This document shows positions 18,029-27,737 of a stretch of DNA of 64,000 nt, piece by piece. The notes under the pieces are model-generated. The model did no database searches and was not told the origin of the DNA. It was given only the letters and a program-made list of their open reading frames with translations. The first letter of the stretch is position 1. Every line of letters begins with the position of its first letter. Location of the stretch: the NCBI RefSeq assembly GCF_004346865.1, contig NZ_SMGR01000004.1, forward strand, positions 186,001 through 250,000, given 5' to 3'. Source of the stretch: Shimia isoporae (lineage in GTDB: Bacteria; Pseudomonadota; Alphaproteobacteria; Rhodobacterales; Rhodobacteraceae). Made by a program: the position numbers and the translations under genes.

Positions 18029-18646
18029 CTATTGGTCCCCTGTGGTTTTTTGCGGCGTGTATATCAGTCGCACACCATTTGTGAAAAACAAATAGATATC
18101 ATCATCGTTTCCAGCAGGTCGGACAGCCATTCGTCCGGCGTTCAGACGGCCGAACTGGGTGTAGGCCACCACCTCGCCGCTGCTTTCCGCTCGCACTTCG
18201 TCGATGCTCATGGTCATTTCGTGCGTGTCCATTGTGATGCCTGACGAGGTGACGAACTGAACGTTATTGGTGAGAACCACTTCCTTAAATGTGGAGTCCA
18301 TTTCACCATCATCGGACACGACATTGATTGTCTGTCCGTTGGCAAGGTCAATGCGGGCTTTCAGATCTGTGGCAACGGTGCGGGTCGGGTCCTCAAAATC
18401 AGGGTGGGCCGTTGATGCGGTTACGGCCACGAGATGTCCGCTGGACGTTTTGGTGGAGAATGACGCGGCGGTGACCTGCTGATCTCTAAGCCGCTTTTCC
18501 AGTTCTACCTCGGCGAAGGGAATAGCCGCTTCGAGATCAACTTCGCGAGGCACAAGAAAAAGAGTCGCCAGAATACCTAGCGCGATCAGGGGCAGGACGA
18601 CTTTGAGAAAAGCCACCACCTGAGAATATGTGTTGCCGGAGGCCAT
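18029..18646 (-). CDS. lptC: LPS export inner-membrane protein LptC
   Basis: A bitopic protein with one N-terminal transmembrane helix (FLKVVLPLIALGILATLFLV, about 9-28) and a periplasmic LptC/OstA-type domain containing the paired motifs VVSDDGEMDSTFKEVVLTN and VAYTQFGRLNAGRM. It links the LptBFG machine to LptA. At 205 residues it fits the alphaproteobacterial form. It follows kdsD by six bases on the same strand. No kdsC gene intervenes, unlike the enterobacterial order. Confidence 0.9.
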   Translation of the reverse strand: MASGNTYSQVVAFLKVVLPLIALGILATLFLVPREVDLEAAIPFAEVELEKRLRDQQVTAASFSTKTSSGHLVAVTASTAHPDFEDPTRTVATDLKARIDLANGQTINVVSDDGEMDSTFKEVVLTNNVQFVTSSGITMDTHEMTMSIDEVRAESSGEVVAYTQFGRLNAGRMAVRPAGNDDDIYLFFTNGVRLIYTPQKTTGDQ

Positions 18647-18652
18647 ATTAGG

Positions 18653-19627
18653 TCAGCCGAGTCCGGCACGCAGGCAATCGTGAATGTGCAGGATACCTTC
18701 CGGCGTTCCTTCGCCATTCGGATCAACCACAAACAGACAGGTGATTTTGCGCTCGTTCATAATGGCGACCGCTTCTTCGGCCAGTGCCGATGGTGCAATG
18801 GTTTGCGGGTCGCGCGTCATCACATCCGCAGCAGTGCGATCCAGAAGGCCGGCCATATGGCGGCGCAAGTCACCATCGGTGACGATACCGGTTAGGCTAC
18901 CTGAGGATCCGGTTACACCCACAACGCCAAAACCCTTTTGGCTGATTTCAATCAGCGCGTCAGACATCGGCGTTGTCTCAGAAATGAGCGGTACAGCATC
19001 GCCTGCATGCATCAGATCGCGCACGCGGCTGAGTTGTGCGCCGAGCTTGCCGCCTGGGTGGAACTCGCGGAAATTCTCGGGTGTGAATTGGCGATGCTCC
19101 ATCAAAGCCACCGCCAGCGCATCGCCCAGGGCGAGCGTCATGGTGGTGGAGCTGGTAGGAACCACCCCGGTACCGCAGGCTTCTTCAGCCTTGGGGAGAA
19201 TAAGACCGATATCGCTTTGTTTTATCAGGGTGCTGTCCGCGCGGCTGGCAACCCCGATCAACGGTATGTTGAAGCGTCGGGTGTAGGCGACCAGATCTGC
19301 AAGTTCTGGCGTTTCACCGGAATTCGACAGAACCAGCGCAACATCGCCCTGCGCCATCATCCCAAGATCGCCGTGACTTGCCTCGGCTGGATGCACAAAG
19401 TGTGCGGGTGTTCCGGTTGAGGCAAACGTGGCGGCGATCTTACGGGCGATGTGCCCTGATTTGCCCATTCCCGAGACAATTACACGGCCCTTGGCCGAAA
19501 GGAGCAGAGCAACGGCTTCACCAATTTCGGCCCCGAGGCTCTCGCCCAACAAACGCAGTGCATCGGTTTCAATCGACAGCACACGGCGCGCCGTGGCGAG
19601 AAAGGTATGTTTGTCCTGATCGGTCAT
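18653..19627 (-). CDS. kdsD: D-arabinose-5-phosphate isomerase KdsD/KpsF
   Basis: Converts ribulose 5-phosphate to arabinose 5-phosphate, the first step of Kdo synthesis. An N-terminal SIS domain is visible (SGMGKSGHIARKIAATFAS near 49-67, HPAEASHGDLGMM) followed by two CBS domains (about 200-320). I start it at the ATG at 19627, one base into the rnd stop (TGATG), giving 324 residues, the family length. It leads the kdsD-lptC-lptA-lptB string. With kdsB at 1.5 kb, two Kdo-pathway genes lie in this window. Confidence 0.93.
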   Translation of the reverse strand: MTDQDKHTFLATARRVLSIETDALRLLGESLGAEIGEAVALLLSAKGRVIVSGMGKSGHIARKIAATFASTGTPAHFVHPAEASHGDLGMMAQGDVALVLSNSGETPELADLVAYTRRFNIPLIGVASRADSTLIKQSDIGLILPKAEEACGTGVVPTSSTTMTLALGDALAVALMEHRQFTPENFREFHPGGKLGAQLSRVRDLMHAGDAVPLISETTPMSDALIEISQKGFGVVGVTGSSGSLTGIVTDGDLRRHMAGLLDRTAADVMTRDPQTIAPSALAEEAVAIMNERKITCLFVVDPNGEGTPEGILHIHDCLRAGLG

Positions 19628-20238
19628 CAGTGCGCGAAGATATCTTGTTCCGGCCATCCCGCGATATCGAGTTGCGCGCGCATCGGCAGGAAGTCAAAGC
19701 AGGCCTGCGCCATTTGACTGCGGCCCTCGCGATCTAGCCGTTTGTTCAATTCTTCGCGCAGGCGGTGCAAGTAGAGTACGTCGGACGCCGCGTAGTCCAT
19801 TTGCGCCTCGGTCAGCTCTGAGGCACCCCAGTCGCTCATTTGTTGCTGCTTGGAAATATCGACACCAAGCAGCTCCTGAAGGAGGTTCTTTAGCCCGTGG
19901 CGATCCGTGTAGGTGCGGATCAGTTTGGAGGCAATTTTTGTGCAGTAGACAGGCGCAGTGACGGCCCCGAATGTGTGAAACAGTGCTGCAATGTCGAAGC
20001 GGCCGAAGTGGAACAGTTTCAGGATGTTGGGGTCTTCGAGCATGCGTTTCAGGTTGGGCGCTTCGGTTTGACCAAGCGATACCTGCACGAGATGGGCGTT
20101 TCCGTCTCCACTGGACATCTGGATTACGCAGAGTCGGTCTCGATGCGGGTTGAGTCCCATGGTCTCACAGTCGATGGCCACAATCGGGCCAAGGTCGAGC
20201 CCGTCGGGCAGGTCGTTTTGATACAGGAAGTTCGCCAT
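19627..20238 (-). CDS. rnd: Ribonuclease D-like 3'-5' exonuclease
   Basis: A DEDD-family exonuclease domain without the HRDC domains of E. coli RNase D, the short form of about 203 residues common in alphaproteobacteria. Motifs seen: AIDCETMGL (Exo I, Asp and Glu), HFGRFDIAAL (Exo II) and YAASDVLYLHRL (Exo III). The ATG at 20238 (MANFLYQND) has AGG nine bases upstream and fits the family; an upstream start adds ten residues. It is the first gene of the kdsD-lpt unit by overlap, and substrates are probably tRNA or other structured RNA ends. Confidence 0.88.
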   Translation of the reverse strand: MANFLYQNDLPDGLDLGPIVAIDCETMGLNPHRDRLCVIQMSSGDGNAHLVQVSLGQTEAPNLKRMLEDPNILKLFHFGRFDIAALFHTFGAVTAPVYCTKIASKLIRTYTDRHGLKNLLQELLGVDISKQQQMSDWGASELTEAQMDYAASDVLYLHRLREELNKRLDREGRSQMAQACFDFLPMRAQLDIAGWPEQDIFAH

Positions 20239-20349
20239 ATGCGCCTCGGTGTCTGAGATGCCTAGCACTTACGTTGTCTCGGCCTGTGTTTCAATATTGT
20301 TGCAGCGTGGGAAGGACGGAAGACCGGGGCAATTTCATGTGGTGTCGAC

Positions 20350-21135
20350 ATGATTGTGACCGCGTGTCAAAGCAACTACATTGCCGCCATGATTGAGCAG
20401 ACTCCTAGGAACGCCGAAGCAGAATTGAAACTGCTGGCTGAATCGCGTGCGCATGATGACGCGCCAAGAGTCGAGCGTGTGAAAACTGAGTATGGGGTTT
20501 TCTGGATAAAACGTCCCGAGAAACTGAATTTGCGTTTTCGGTTGATCAAGGGCGACCCCCGCAAGGCATTTGAACGCGAGCGTCTCGGTCTTCATGACGT
20601 GAATGCCGCTGGTGGCCCGGCGCCGCAACTTGCCGCAGAGGGGCCGGATTTCTTTGTTCTGCCGGACTGTGGTCCGGATTTGCGGCATCGGTTGAGGCAA
20701 GTGCACGACGCCGAGGTGCGACGAAGCCTTTTGATGGATTGCGCCCGTTCTTTGGGTGAGTTGCATGCAATGGGTCTGTCCCACGGCCGCCCGAGCCCTA
20801 AGGACATGTGTCGGGTAAACGGTAAAGAGTTGCTGCTAGATTTCGAGCGCTATGATCGGGCCAACAATAACGTCAGGGGGCATGCCGAAGATTTGGTGAT
20901 TTGGGCGTTTAATGTGTCCGCTCACTCTCCTGAAGTGCGCGACAACCTGCCGGAAGCGTTGGAAGTGTATAGCGATATTGCACCCGCAGGTGTGCGCGCG
21001 GTTGCAGAGGAAAAGTGTCGAAAACTCGTGTGGGCCAACTGGCTTACAAAGCCGCTTCAAATGCGACCGGGGAACAAATCCAAGGAAGCCAAGGCGATCC
21101 CGTCTGTTCTGGAACTTTTTGGCGCACGCGTTTGA
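20350..21135 (+). CDS. Protein-kinase-fold protein, lipopolysaccharide (Kdo/WaaP)-kinase-like, with altered catalytic loop
   Basis: About 260 residues with the layout of small Bud32/KdkA-like kinases. A possible nucleotide Lys lies in WIKRPEKL near 53-60, ERERLGLHDV is helix C-like, LGELHAMGLSHGRPSPKDM near 152-170 matches the catalytic loop, and LLLDFERY near 177-184 matches the DFG region. In the loop the usual HGDL or HRDL reads HGRP, so the catalytic Asp is missing, while Asp sits where the Mg-binding Asn is expected, and DFG is DFE. It may be a variant LPS kinase or a pseudokinase. The start is uncertain: ATG at 20350 or 20389, neither with a clear ribosome site. Confidence 0.6.
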   Translation: MIVTACQSNYIAAMIEQTPRNAEAELKLLAESRAHDDAPRVERVKTEYGVFWIKRPEKLNLRFRLIKGDPRKAFERERLGLHDVNAAGGPAPQLAAEGPDFFVLPDCGPDLRHRLRQVHDAEVRRSLLMDCARSLGELHAMGLSHGRPSPKDMCRVNGKELLLDFERYDRANNNVRGHAEDLVIWAFNVSAHSPEVRDNLPEALEVYSDIAPAGVRAVAEEKCRKLVWANWLTKPLQMRPGNKSKEAKAIPSVLELFGARV

Positions 21136-21173
21136 TCCGCATACCGATCAAAGGCCATTGTCTCGGGAAAATA

Positions 21174-21249
21174 TGGTGCCGGTGATAGGACTCGAACCTA
21201 CGACCCCATCATTACGAATGACGTGCTCTACCAGCTGAGCTACACCGGC
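21174..21249 (-). tRNA. tRNA-Thr (anticodon CGU)
   Basis: A full cloverleaf on the minus strand. The acceptor stem GCCGGTG pairs with CACCGGC, the D-stem is GCTC/GAGC, and the anticodon stem CGTCA/TGATG has one G-T pair and encloses TTCGTAA with anticodon CGT (reads ACG). The T-arm is GTAGG-TTCGAGT-CCTAT. The 3' CCA is encoded. It stands alone between the kinase-like gene and the phosphatase gene. I see no integrase or attachment repeat beside it. Confidence 0.95.
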
Positions 21250-21313
21250 GCCGTCGCGGTATATAGGCGCGGCTTTGGCGAAGGGCAAGGGAAATAGAAG
21301 GTCGTCAACGGAC

Positions 21314-22048
21314 TCAGTTTTCAGGGGTCAAAGCCACTCTGCCTTCAGGTTTCAGTTGCCAGATTTTACCATTCTCGAACACCGCCGCGCAGAGCGGACG
21401 ACCGAATGCGGCGCCTCCGTCGAGATCGATGCGATTGCCAAAGTGGGTCGCTTTTTCGAGAGCGGTATGACCGTGAACAACGAGCCATGGATGGCGTGTT
21501 GTGTCGTCGATGAAGCCCTGTCGAATCCACACAAGATCGTGTTCCTTTTGCGCTTGCAGTGGCACGCCGGGCTTGATGCCTGCATGGACAAAGAGAAGAT
21601 CGTCTTGTTCGTGGAAGAGGGTCAGGTCTTTGAGAAAATCCACATGGGTTTGTGGCACTGCCTTTTTTGCTCGTTCATGTACAGAACTCAATCGTTCGTC
21701 CATTGAGACAGACACGCCGTAGCTTTCGAGTGTCTGCACACCACCGAGACGGTCGTGAAGCCAGAAGAAATTTACCAGCAGATGCGGATCATGGCGCGGG
21801 GTGTCTTCCATAAACCACTCAAACATGCGGTCATGGTTGCCTTTCAGGCAAATCCAGTTGCGCCCGCTGTCCACACCAAGGCGCAGGCGATTGATCACGC
21901 CTCGGCTGTCTGGGCCACGGTCTACGTAATCTCCAAGAAAAACGATCTTGGCGTTTGGTCCGCCGTCAGCCTCTATGCGCGCAAGCATGTCGTCGAGCAG
22001 GTCTATCTGCCCGTGGATATCGCCAATGGCGTATATGGGGTCGGTCAT
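21314..22048 (-). CDS. Metallophosphoesterase, serine/threonine protein phosphatase-like
   Basis: A calcineurin-like phosphoesterase of 244 residues. The dinuclear metal motifs are all present: GDIHG (8-12), GDYVDRG (38-44), GNHD (69-72) and a later VVHGHTALE histidine motif. This matches bacterial PrpA/PrpB-type or ApaH-like phosphatases; length and lack of extra domains favour a protein phosphatase. Its ATG overlaps the stop of the ClpP-like gene upstream (ATGA), so the two are coupled. No membrane or secretion signal is seen. Confidence 0.85.
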   Translation of the reverse strand: MTDPIYAIGDIHGQIDLLDDMLARIEADGGPNAKIVFLGDYVDRGPDSRGVINRLRLGVDSGRNWICLKGNHDRMFEWFMEDTPRHDPHLLVNFFWLHDRLGGVQTLESYGVSVSMDERLSSVHERAKKAVPQTHVDFLKDLTLFHEQDDLLFVHAGIKPGVPLQAQKEHDLVWIRQGFIDDTTRHPWLVVHGHTALEKATHFGNRIDLDGGAAFGRPLCAAVFENGKIWQLKPEGRVALTPEN

Positions 22049-22632
22049 TTCAGTTCGTCGGCCGTCTCGATGATTTTGCCGACGAGGCCATAGTCGATGG
22101 CCTCCGGAGCGGTCAGCCAGAAATCCCTCGCGGTGTCGGCTGCGATTTTTTCGGGCGTCTGTCCTGTGGCTTCAGCAAACAGGTGATCGAAGCGTTGACG
22201 CATGATCCGAATTTGCTCTGCCTGAATTTGCATGTCGGTGACCTGCCCGCCGATGCCGCCAGACGGTTGATGCAACAAGAAGCGGGTATTTGGCAGGCAA
22301 AACCGGTTCTCTGGTTTGGCGCCAACGAAAATCAGGGCACCAGCGCTTGCGACCCAACCGGAGCCTATTGTGCGCACCGCTGGTTTGATGAAGCGTATCA
22401 TGTCGTGAACCATATCGCCGCTCTCTACGTGTCCGCCCGGAGACGAAATGAACACGTTGATCGGATCATCGTTTTCTTCGGCCAAGGCCAGAAGGTGTGT
22501 TGCTGTACGCTGCGCGAGTTTGTCATCGATCTGGCCTGCGACGATCACGTTGCGACTCTGGAAAAAGAGCTCGCCAATGCGGGCCGGTGCTTGGGGCTCT
22601 TCCTGATTTTCTTTCAAATAGGTGGGCGTCAT
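22045..22632 (-). CDS. ClpP-like serine protease (ATP-dependent Clp proteolytic subunit paralogue)
   Basis: A ClpP-fold peptidase of 195 residues. The triad residues are recognisable: Ser96 in WVASAGAL, His121 in LLHQPSGG and an Asp in DTARDFWLTAPEA near 166-178. The sequence diverges from canonical ClpP around the nucleophile (VASA rather than AAS-M), and no clpX or tig neighbour is present, so it is probably the second ClpP rather than the housekeeping one. The start is the ATG at 22632, not the upstream TTG. It is co-translated with the downstream phosphatase. Confidence 0.85.
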   Translation of the reverse strand: MTPTYLKENQEEPQAPARIGELFFQSRNVIVAGQIDDKLAQRTATHLLALAEENDDPINVFISSPGGHVESGDMVHDMIRFIKPAVRTIGSGWVASAGALIFVGAKPENRFCLPNTRFLLHQPSGGIGGQVTDMQIQAEQIRIMRQRFDHLFAEATGQTPEKIAADTARDFWLTAPEAIDYGLVGKIIETADELK

Positions 22633-22721
22633 GGACTTAGGCCTTTCGCGCAAGAACTGGGAACTATGAGACTACTGTTTCTTCAAACTTGGAGGAGTGC
22701 AACCAATCGACAGACCAAAGA

Positions 22722-22749
22722 AAACGCCGCCTCGAAGAAGGCGGCGTTT
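22722..22749 (-). terminator. Rho-independent terminator of serA
   Basis: A 10-bp perfect stem (AAACGCCGCC with GGCGGCGTTT on the plus strand) with an eight-base loop. Read on the minus strand it is followed by TTCTTT. It lies 26 bases beyond the serA stop and before the ClpP-like gene. Confidence 0.85.
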
Positions 22750-22774
22750 CTGGATTTTCAGATGACGTTTCTGA

Positions 22775-24370
22775 TTAGCTTACATCAAAGGCCAGCGGTT
22801 TCACCTGACGGAACATGCCGGTTTGGCAAAGCTTGTCGATTATTGGGGTCGGCACCGGAGCATCCACATAAAGCAGAGCAATGGCTTCGCCGCCCACATC
22901 AGCACGACCAAGAGTAAAGTTCGCGATGTTGACGCCGTTTTCGCCCATGGTCTGTCCGAGCGTACCGATGATGCCTGGCACGTCCTCGTTGGTGGTGTAG
23001 AGCATGTTTTCACCGATCTCGGCGTCGATGTTGATGCCTTTGATCTGAATGAAGCGCGGCTTGCCATCGGAGAAGACAGTGCCCGCGATGGAGCGTTCGC
23101 GCGCTTCAGTCACCACGGTCACTTTGATGTAGCCATCAAAGGTGCCGGATTTGTCCTGATTTGTGGTGGAGATCTGAATGCCACGCTCTTTGGCCACCAC
23201 GGGGGCGGAAACCATGTTCACGTCCGGGTTGGCCTTTTTCATGATACCGGCCACCACGGCGCAGTTCAGCGCGGCGAGGTTCATGTCAGACACAACACCG
23301 TCATAGAGGATGTTTATTGCTTTGATGGGCTCGTCGGTCATCTGGCCGGAGAAGGCACCGAGGTGATCGGCCAGTTTGATCCACGGACCCATAACCTTAG
23401 CTTCTTCGGCGGTCACGGATGGCATGTTCAGCGCGTTTTCCACGGCGCCGGTCAACAGATAGTTGGACATCTGCTCAGCCACCTGAAGCGCCACGTTCTC
23501 CTGAGCTTCAGTGGTTGCCGCGCCAAGGTGCGGTGTGCAGACCACATTAGGCAGGTTGAAGAGCGCGTTTTCCTTGGCTGGCTCCTCAGAGAACACGTCA
23601 AAGGCTGCGCCAGCGACGTGGCCGGATTTCAGCAGCTCGGCGAGCGCTTCCTCGTCCACCAGACCACCGCGGGCACAGTTGATGATGCGCACGCCTTTTT
23701 TGGTCTTCAGGAGGTTTTCCTTGGAGAGGATGTTTGCAGTCGCGTCGGTGAACGGAACGTGCAGGGTTATGAAGTCGGCGCGGGCAAGAAGTTCGTCCAA
23801 CTCAACCTTTTCGACGCCCATTTTGTCGGCTTTTTCCGCAGACAGGAACGGGTCGTATGCGACCACTTTCATCTTCAGACCACGGGCGCGATCACACACG
23901 ATGCCACCAATGTTGCCGGCACCAATCACGCCAAGGGTCTTGTTGGTGAGTTCCACACCCATAAACTTGGATTTTTCCCATTTGCCGGCGTGGGTGGATT
24001 CGCTCGCCTCAGGGATTTGGCGGGCCACGGCGAACATCATCGCAATCGCATGTTCTGCGGTGGTGATCATGTTGCCAAAGGGCGTGTTCATAACGATCAC
24101 GCCTTTTTTCGACGCGGCTTCTTTGTCCACGTTGTCGGTGCCAATGCCAGCGCGACCGACGACCTTGAGGTTGGTTGCGGCATTCAGGATGGTGGGGGTG
24201 ACTTTGGTAGCAGACCGGATCGCCAGACCGTCATATTGGCCAATCACTTCGGCCAGTTTCTCTTTGTCCTTGCCAAGATCGGGCATGAAATCGACGTCGA
24301 TGCCACGGTCACGGAAGATCTGAACGGCGGTTTCGCTGAGTTTGTCAGAAACGAGTACTTTGGGAGCCAT
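22775..24370 (-). CDS. serA: D-3-phosphoglycerate dehydrogenase
   Basis: The first enzyme of serine synthesis. It is a long-type PGDH of 531 residues. The NAD site is VIGAGNIGGI near 147-156. The active-site Arg lies in NCARGGLVDEEAL and the catalytic His in CTPHLGAATTEAQ. An intervening ASB domain follows, then a C-terminal ACT domain (about 455-528), expected to bind L-serine for feedback inhibition. It lies 90 bases downstream of serC on the same strand, with a GC-rich hairpin in the gap, and ends at a strong terminator. Confidence 0.96.
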   Translation of the reverse strand: MAPKVLVSDKLSETAVQIFRDRGIDVDFMPDLGKDKEKLAEVIGQYDGLAIRSATKVTPTILNAATNLKVVGRAGIGTDNVDKEAASKKGVIVMNTPFGNMITTAEHAIAMMFAVARQIPEASESTHAGKWEKSKFMGVELTNKTLGVIGAGNIGGIVCDRARGLKMKVVAYDPFLSAEKADKMGVEKVELDELLARADFITLHVPFTDATANILSKENLLKTKKGVRIINCARGGLVDEEALAELLKSGHVAGAAFDVFSEEPAKENALFNLPNVVCTPHLGAATTEAQENVALQVAEQMSNYLLTGAVENALNMPSVTAEEAKVMGPWIKLADHLGAFSGQMTDEPIKAINILYDGVVSDMNLAALNCAVVAGIMKKANPDVNMVSAPVVAKERGIQISTTNQDKSGTFDGYIKVTVVTEARERSIAGTVFSDGKPRFIQIKGINIDAEIGENMLYTTNEDVPGIIGTLGQTMGENGVNIANFTLGRADVGGEAIALLYVDAPVPTPIIDKLCQTGMFRQVKPLAFDVS

Positions 24371-24431
24371 GTTGAGCGTCCTTTTGTCGGGGGCCCTCAG
24401 GTTTTCGAGCGGCCATAATGGGGAAGGGGGC

Positions 24432-24451
24432 GCCCGGCGGGCTCGCCGGGC
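24432..24451 (-). repeat. GC-rich hairpin between serC and serA
   Basis: A perfect 7-bp inverted repeat (GCCCGGC with GCCGGGC, six-base loop) just after the serC stop. No U-run follows, so it is not a classical terminator. It may stabilise the serC 3' end or attenuate serA expression. Confidence 0.5.
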
Positions 24452-24460
24452 AGTTGTCGC

Positions 24461-25609
24461 TTAAGCTTGCGCTGTGATCTCGGCCTCGAAGGCCCACGCG
24501 AGCCAAGGCAGCATCGCCTCCAGATCGGAGGTCTCAACTGTACCGCCGCACCAGATGCGCAGACCGGCTGGGGCATCGCGGTAAGCACCGATGTCCAGCG
24601 CGATGTTTTCGGCTTCAAGACGTTTGGCGACGGCTTTTGCAAAAGCTGCGCCGTCCTGAATGCGGTCATCGGTGAACTTCAGGCACACAGAGGTGTTGGA
24701 GCGTGTCGTGTCATCCTCGGCCAGATTGGCGATCCAGTCGTTGGCGTCGCAGAAATCAAACACGGCTTTGGCGTTGGCGTCTGCGCGGGCGATCAGACCC
24801 TGAAGGCCACCTTCGGAACGGGCCCAGTCCAGCGCGAAAAGGTAGTCTTCGACGGCCAGCATGGACGGCGTGTTGATGGTCGCGCCGGTGAAGATGCCTT
24901 CGATAAGCTTGCCGCCTTTCGTCAGGCGGAAGATTTTTGGCAGTGGCCATGCGGGGGTGTAGCTTTCCAGACGCGCAACGGCGGCTGGGGACAAAACGAT
25001 CACACCATGCGCCGCTTCACCGCCGAGCACTTTCTGCCAAGAGAAGGTGGTCACATCCAGCTTGTCCCAAGGCAGGTCCATGGCAAACGCAGCGGAGGTG
25101 GCATCACAGATGGTCAGACCCTCGCGGTCGTCCGCGATCCAGTCGGCGCTTGGCACGCGCACACCGGATGTGGTGCCGTTCCATGTGAAGACAACGTCAT
25201 TGTTTTTGGTGTCGACGGTCGCAAGATCAACGATCTGGCCATACTCGGCGGTTTTCACCTCGGCGTCGATTTTCAGTTGTTTCACCACGTCGGTGACCCA
25301 GCCAGCGCCAAAACTTTCCCATGCGAGCATTTCAACTTTGCGCGCGCCCAGAAGGGACCAAAGCGCCATTTCAACCGCGCCGGTGTCGGACGCAGGGACG
25401 ATACCGATGCGGTAGTCTGCGGGGATGCCCAGAACTTCGCGGGTGCCTTCAATCGCGGATTTCAGCTTATCCTTGCCGATAGCGGCACGGTGGCTGCGAC
25501 CCAGAGCGGCGTCTGCGAGTTTGGAAACATCAAATGTGGGGGGTTTGGCGCAAGGGCCAGAAGAAAAACGCGGGTTGGCCGGCCGCGTCGCCGGTTGCTG
25601 AGTAGCCAT
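24461..25609 (-). CDS. serC: Phosphoserine aminotransferase
   Basis: A class V PLP aminotransferase converting 3-phosphohydroxypyruvate to phosphoserine. The alphaproteobacterial type of about 382 residues begins [15 protein letters not shown]. The PLP-binding Lys is in [11 protein letters not shown]. The start at 25609 follows GGAAGG with a seven-base spacer; that site lies in a small stem (TATC with GATA) of the upstream leader. The upstream reading frame adding 28 residues is rejected because it runs through the leader RNA. Confidence 0.94.
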   Translation of the reverse strand: MATQQPATRPANPRFSSGPCAKPPTFDVSKLADAALGRSHRAAIGKDKLKSAIEGTREVLGIPADYRIGIVPASDTGAVEMALWSLLGARKVEMLAWESFGAGWVTDVVKQLKIDAEVKTAEYGQIVDLATVDTKNNDVVFTWNGTTSGVRVPSADWIADDREGLTICDATSAAFAMDLPWDKLDVTTFSWQKVLGGEAAHGVIVLSPAAVARLESYTPAWPLPKIFRLTKGGKLIEGIFTGATINTPSMLAVEDYLFALDWARSEGGLQGLIARADANAKAVFDFCDANDWIANLAEDDTTRSNTSVCLKFTDDRIQDGAAFAKAVAKRLEAENIALDIGAYRDAPAGLRIWCGGTVETSDLEAMLPWLAWAFEAEITAQA

Positions 25610-25615
25610 CAATGC

Positions 25616-25690
25616 TATCCTTCCAGATAAATGCCTCTCGTTGGGGAGAGGTGTCCCACGGACGGGCATAGAAGGGTTGCCGCGGCTGCA
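25616..25690 (-). ncRNA. serC leader RNA (serC motif), putative cis-regulatory element
   Basis: The leader of the serC-serA unit contains a perfect hairpin, CCTCTC with GAGAGG enclosing six bases (25634-25651), and then TATC with GATA (25616-25629), whose loop holds the serC Shine-Dalgarno. Rfam describes a serC motif in alphaproteobacteria with a final stem overlapping the serC ribosome site, upstream of serC-serA. The match here is by architecture and position; I could not score it against the covariance model. The ligand, if any, is not known to me. Confidence 0.65.
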
Positions 25691-25797
25691 CAACAGGGAA
25701 AATGCCGCATCTGCGACCGATACTGAGTCAATTGCGACGGGGAACGACCACTATAGGAAACTTGACTGCACGGTCCGAGGGGGCTGGTGACCTGAAA

Positions 25798-26808
<1,011 letters not shown>

Positions 26809-26852
26809 CTATGGCGCATAGCCGCAATGCAGAAAACTCAAAAGGTCCGCAG

Positions 26853-27731
26853 ATGTTTGTAGCAACACTCCTGTCTTCGCCCGCAAGTCCGTCGGTTGAT
26901 CCTGCTTTGGTGGAGAACTTGCGCAACGCATGGGGCGGTGGAGACGCACTTTGGCTTGCTCCCGACGAAGCGGCGGAGTTTTCCCTGAGCGTGTTGCCGG
27001 ACAATCAGTGGGAGGTCTGGGCCGACTTGCAGAACATGGGTGTTGATCTGGTGATCCAGCCTGCCGAGGGGCGCCGCAAAAAGATGCTTCTGGCCGATAT
27101 GGACAGCACCATGATCCAGCAGGAATGCATTGATGAGCTTGCGGATGAGGCTGGTGTTGGCGCGCGCGTCAAGGACATTACCGCCCGTGCGATGAACGGT
27201 GAACTGGATTTCGAAGGCGCGTTGACCGAGAGAGTCAGTCTTCTCAAGGGCTTGAGCGAAACGGTCATTGTCAAAGTCCTTGCGGAGCGCATCACTCTGA
27301 TGCCTGGCGGTAAGCAACTTCTGGCGACGATGAAGTCGAACGGCGCTTATGCAGCATTGGTGTCGGGTGGGTTTACCGCATTCACCGCCAAAGTGGCCGG
27401 TGAACTGGACTTTGACGAAAACCGTGCAAACAGGTTGCTGGTGGATAATGGCGTCCTCACCGGCGATGTCGGTCGTCCGATACTGGGACGCGAAGCCAAG
27501 GTGCAGGCGCTGGAAGAGATAACAGCGCGGCTAGGTCTGACGCATGAAGATGTGATGGCTGTCGGAGATGGGGCCAATGATCTTGGCATGTTGGGGCTGG
27601 CTGGTGCGGGTGTTGCCTTGCACGCAAAACCCTCCGTAGCAGCGGAATGCGATATCCGCATCAACCACGGAGATTTGACCGCGCTGCTGTATATTCAGGG
27701 GTACGCCAAGACCGAATTCCTCGGAGACTAA
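26853..27731 (+). CDS. serB: Phosphoserine phosphatase
   Basis: The last step of serine synthesis, a HAD-family phosphatase. Motif I is DMDSTMI (the first Asp forms the phosphoaspartate), motif II SGGFTAF, and motif III VGDGANDLGML. About 75 N-terminal residues form an ACT-like regulatory region. The start at 26853 (MFVATLL) has AAAAGG upstream; a longer frame from 26787 lacks a site. The 292 residues match alphaproteobacterial SerB. It is divergent from ldh, so all three serine genes lie within 5 kb but in two transcription units. Confidence 0.95.
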   Translation: MFVATLLSSPASPSVDPALVENLRNAWGGGDALWLAPDEAAEFSLSVLPDNQWEVWADLQNMGVDLVIQPAEGRRKKMLLADMDSTMIQQECIDELADEAGVGARVKDITARAMNGELDFEGALTERVSLLKGLSETVIVKVLAERITLMPGGKQLLATMKSNGAYAALVSGGFTAFTAKVAGELDFDENRANRLLVDNGVLTGDVGRPILGREAKVQALEEITARLGLTHEDVMAVGDGANDLGMLGLAGAGVALHAKPSVAAECDIRINHGDLTALLYIQGYAKTEFLGD

Positions 27732-27737
27732 TGCACT

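Noticed and set aside
21174-21249. tRNA-Thr as an integration site for a mobile element
   Set aside because: No integrase, no direct repeat of the tRNA 3' end and normal housekeeping genes on both sides.
22823-24418. 531-codon open frame opposite serA
   Set aside because: It is antisense to a clear PGDH gene with all motifs, has no ribosome site and a repetitive His/Val/Gly-rich translation typical of antisense GC-rich frames.
24467-25630. 387-codon open frame opposite serC
   Set aside because: Shadow of the PLP aminotransferase; no domain in its translation.
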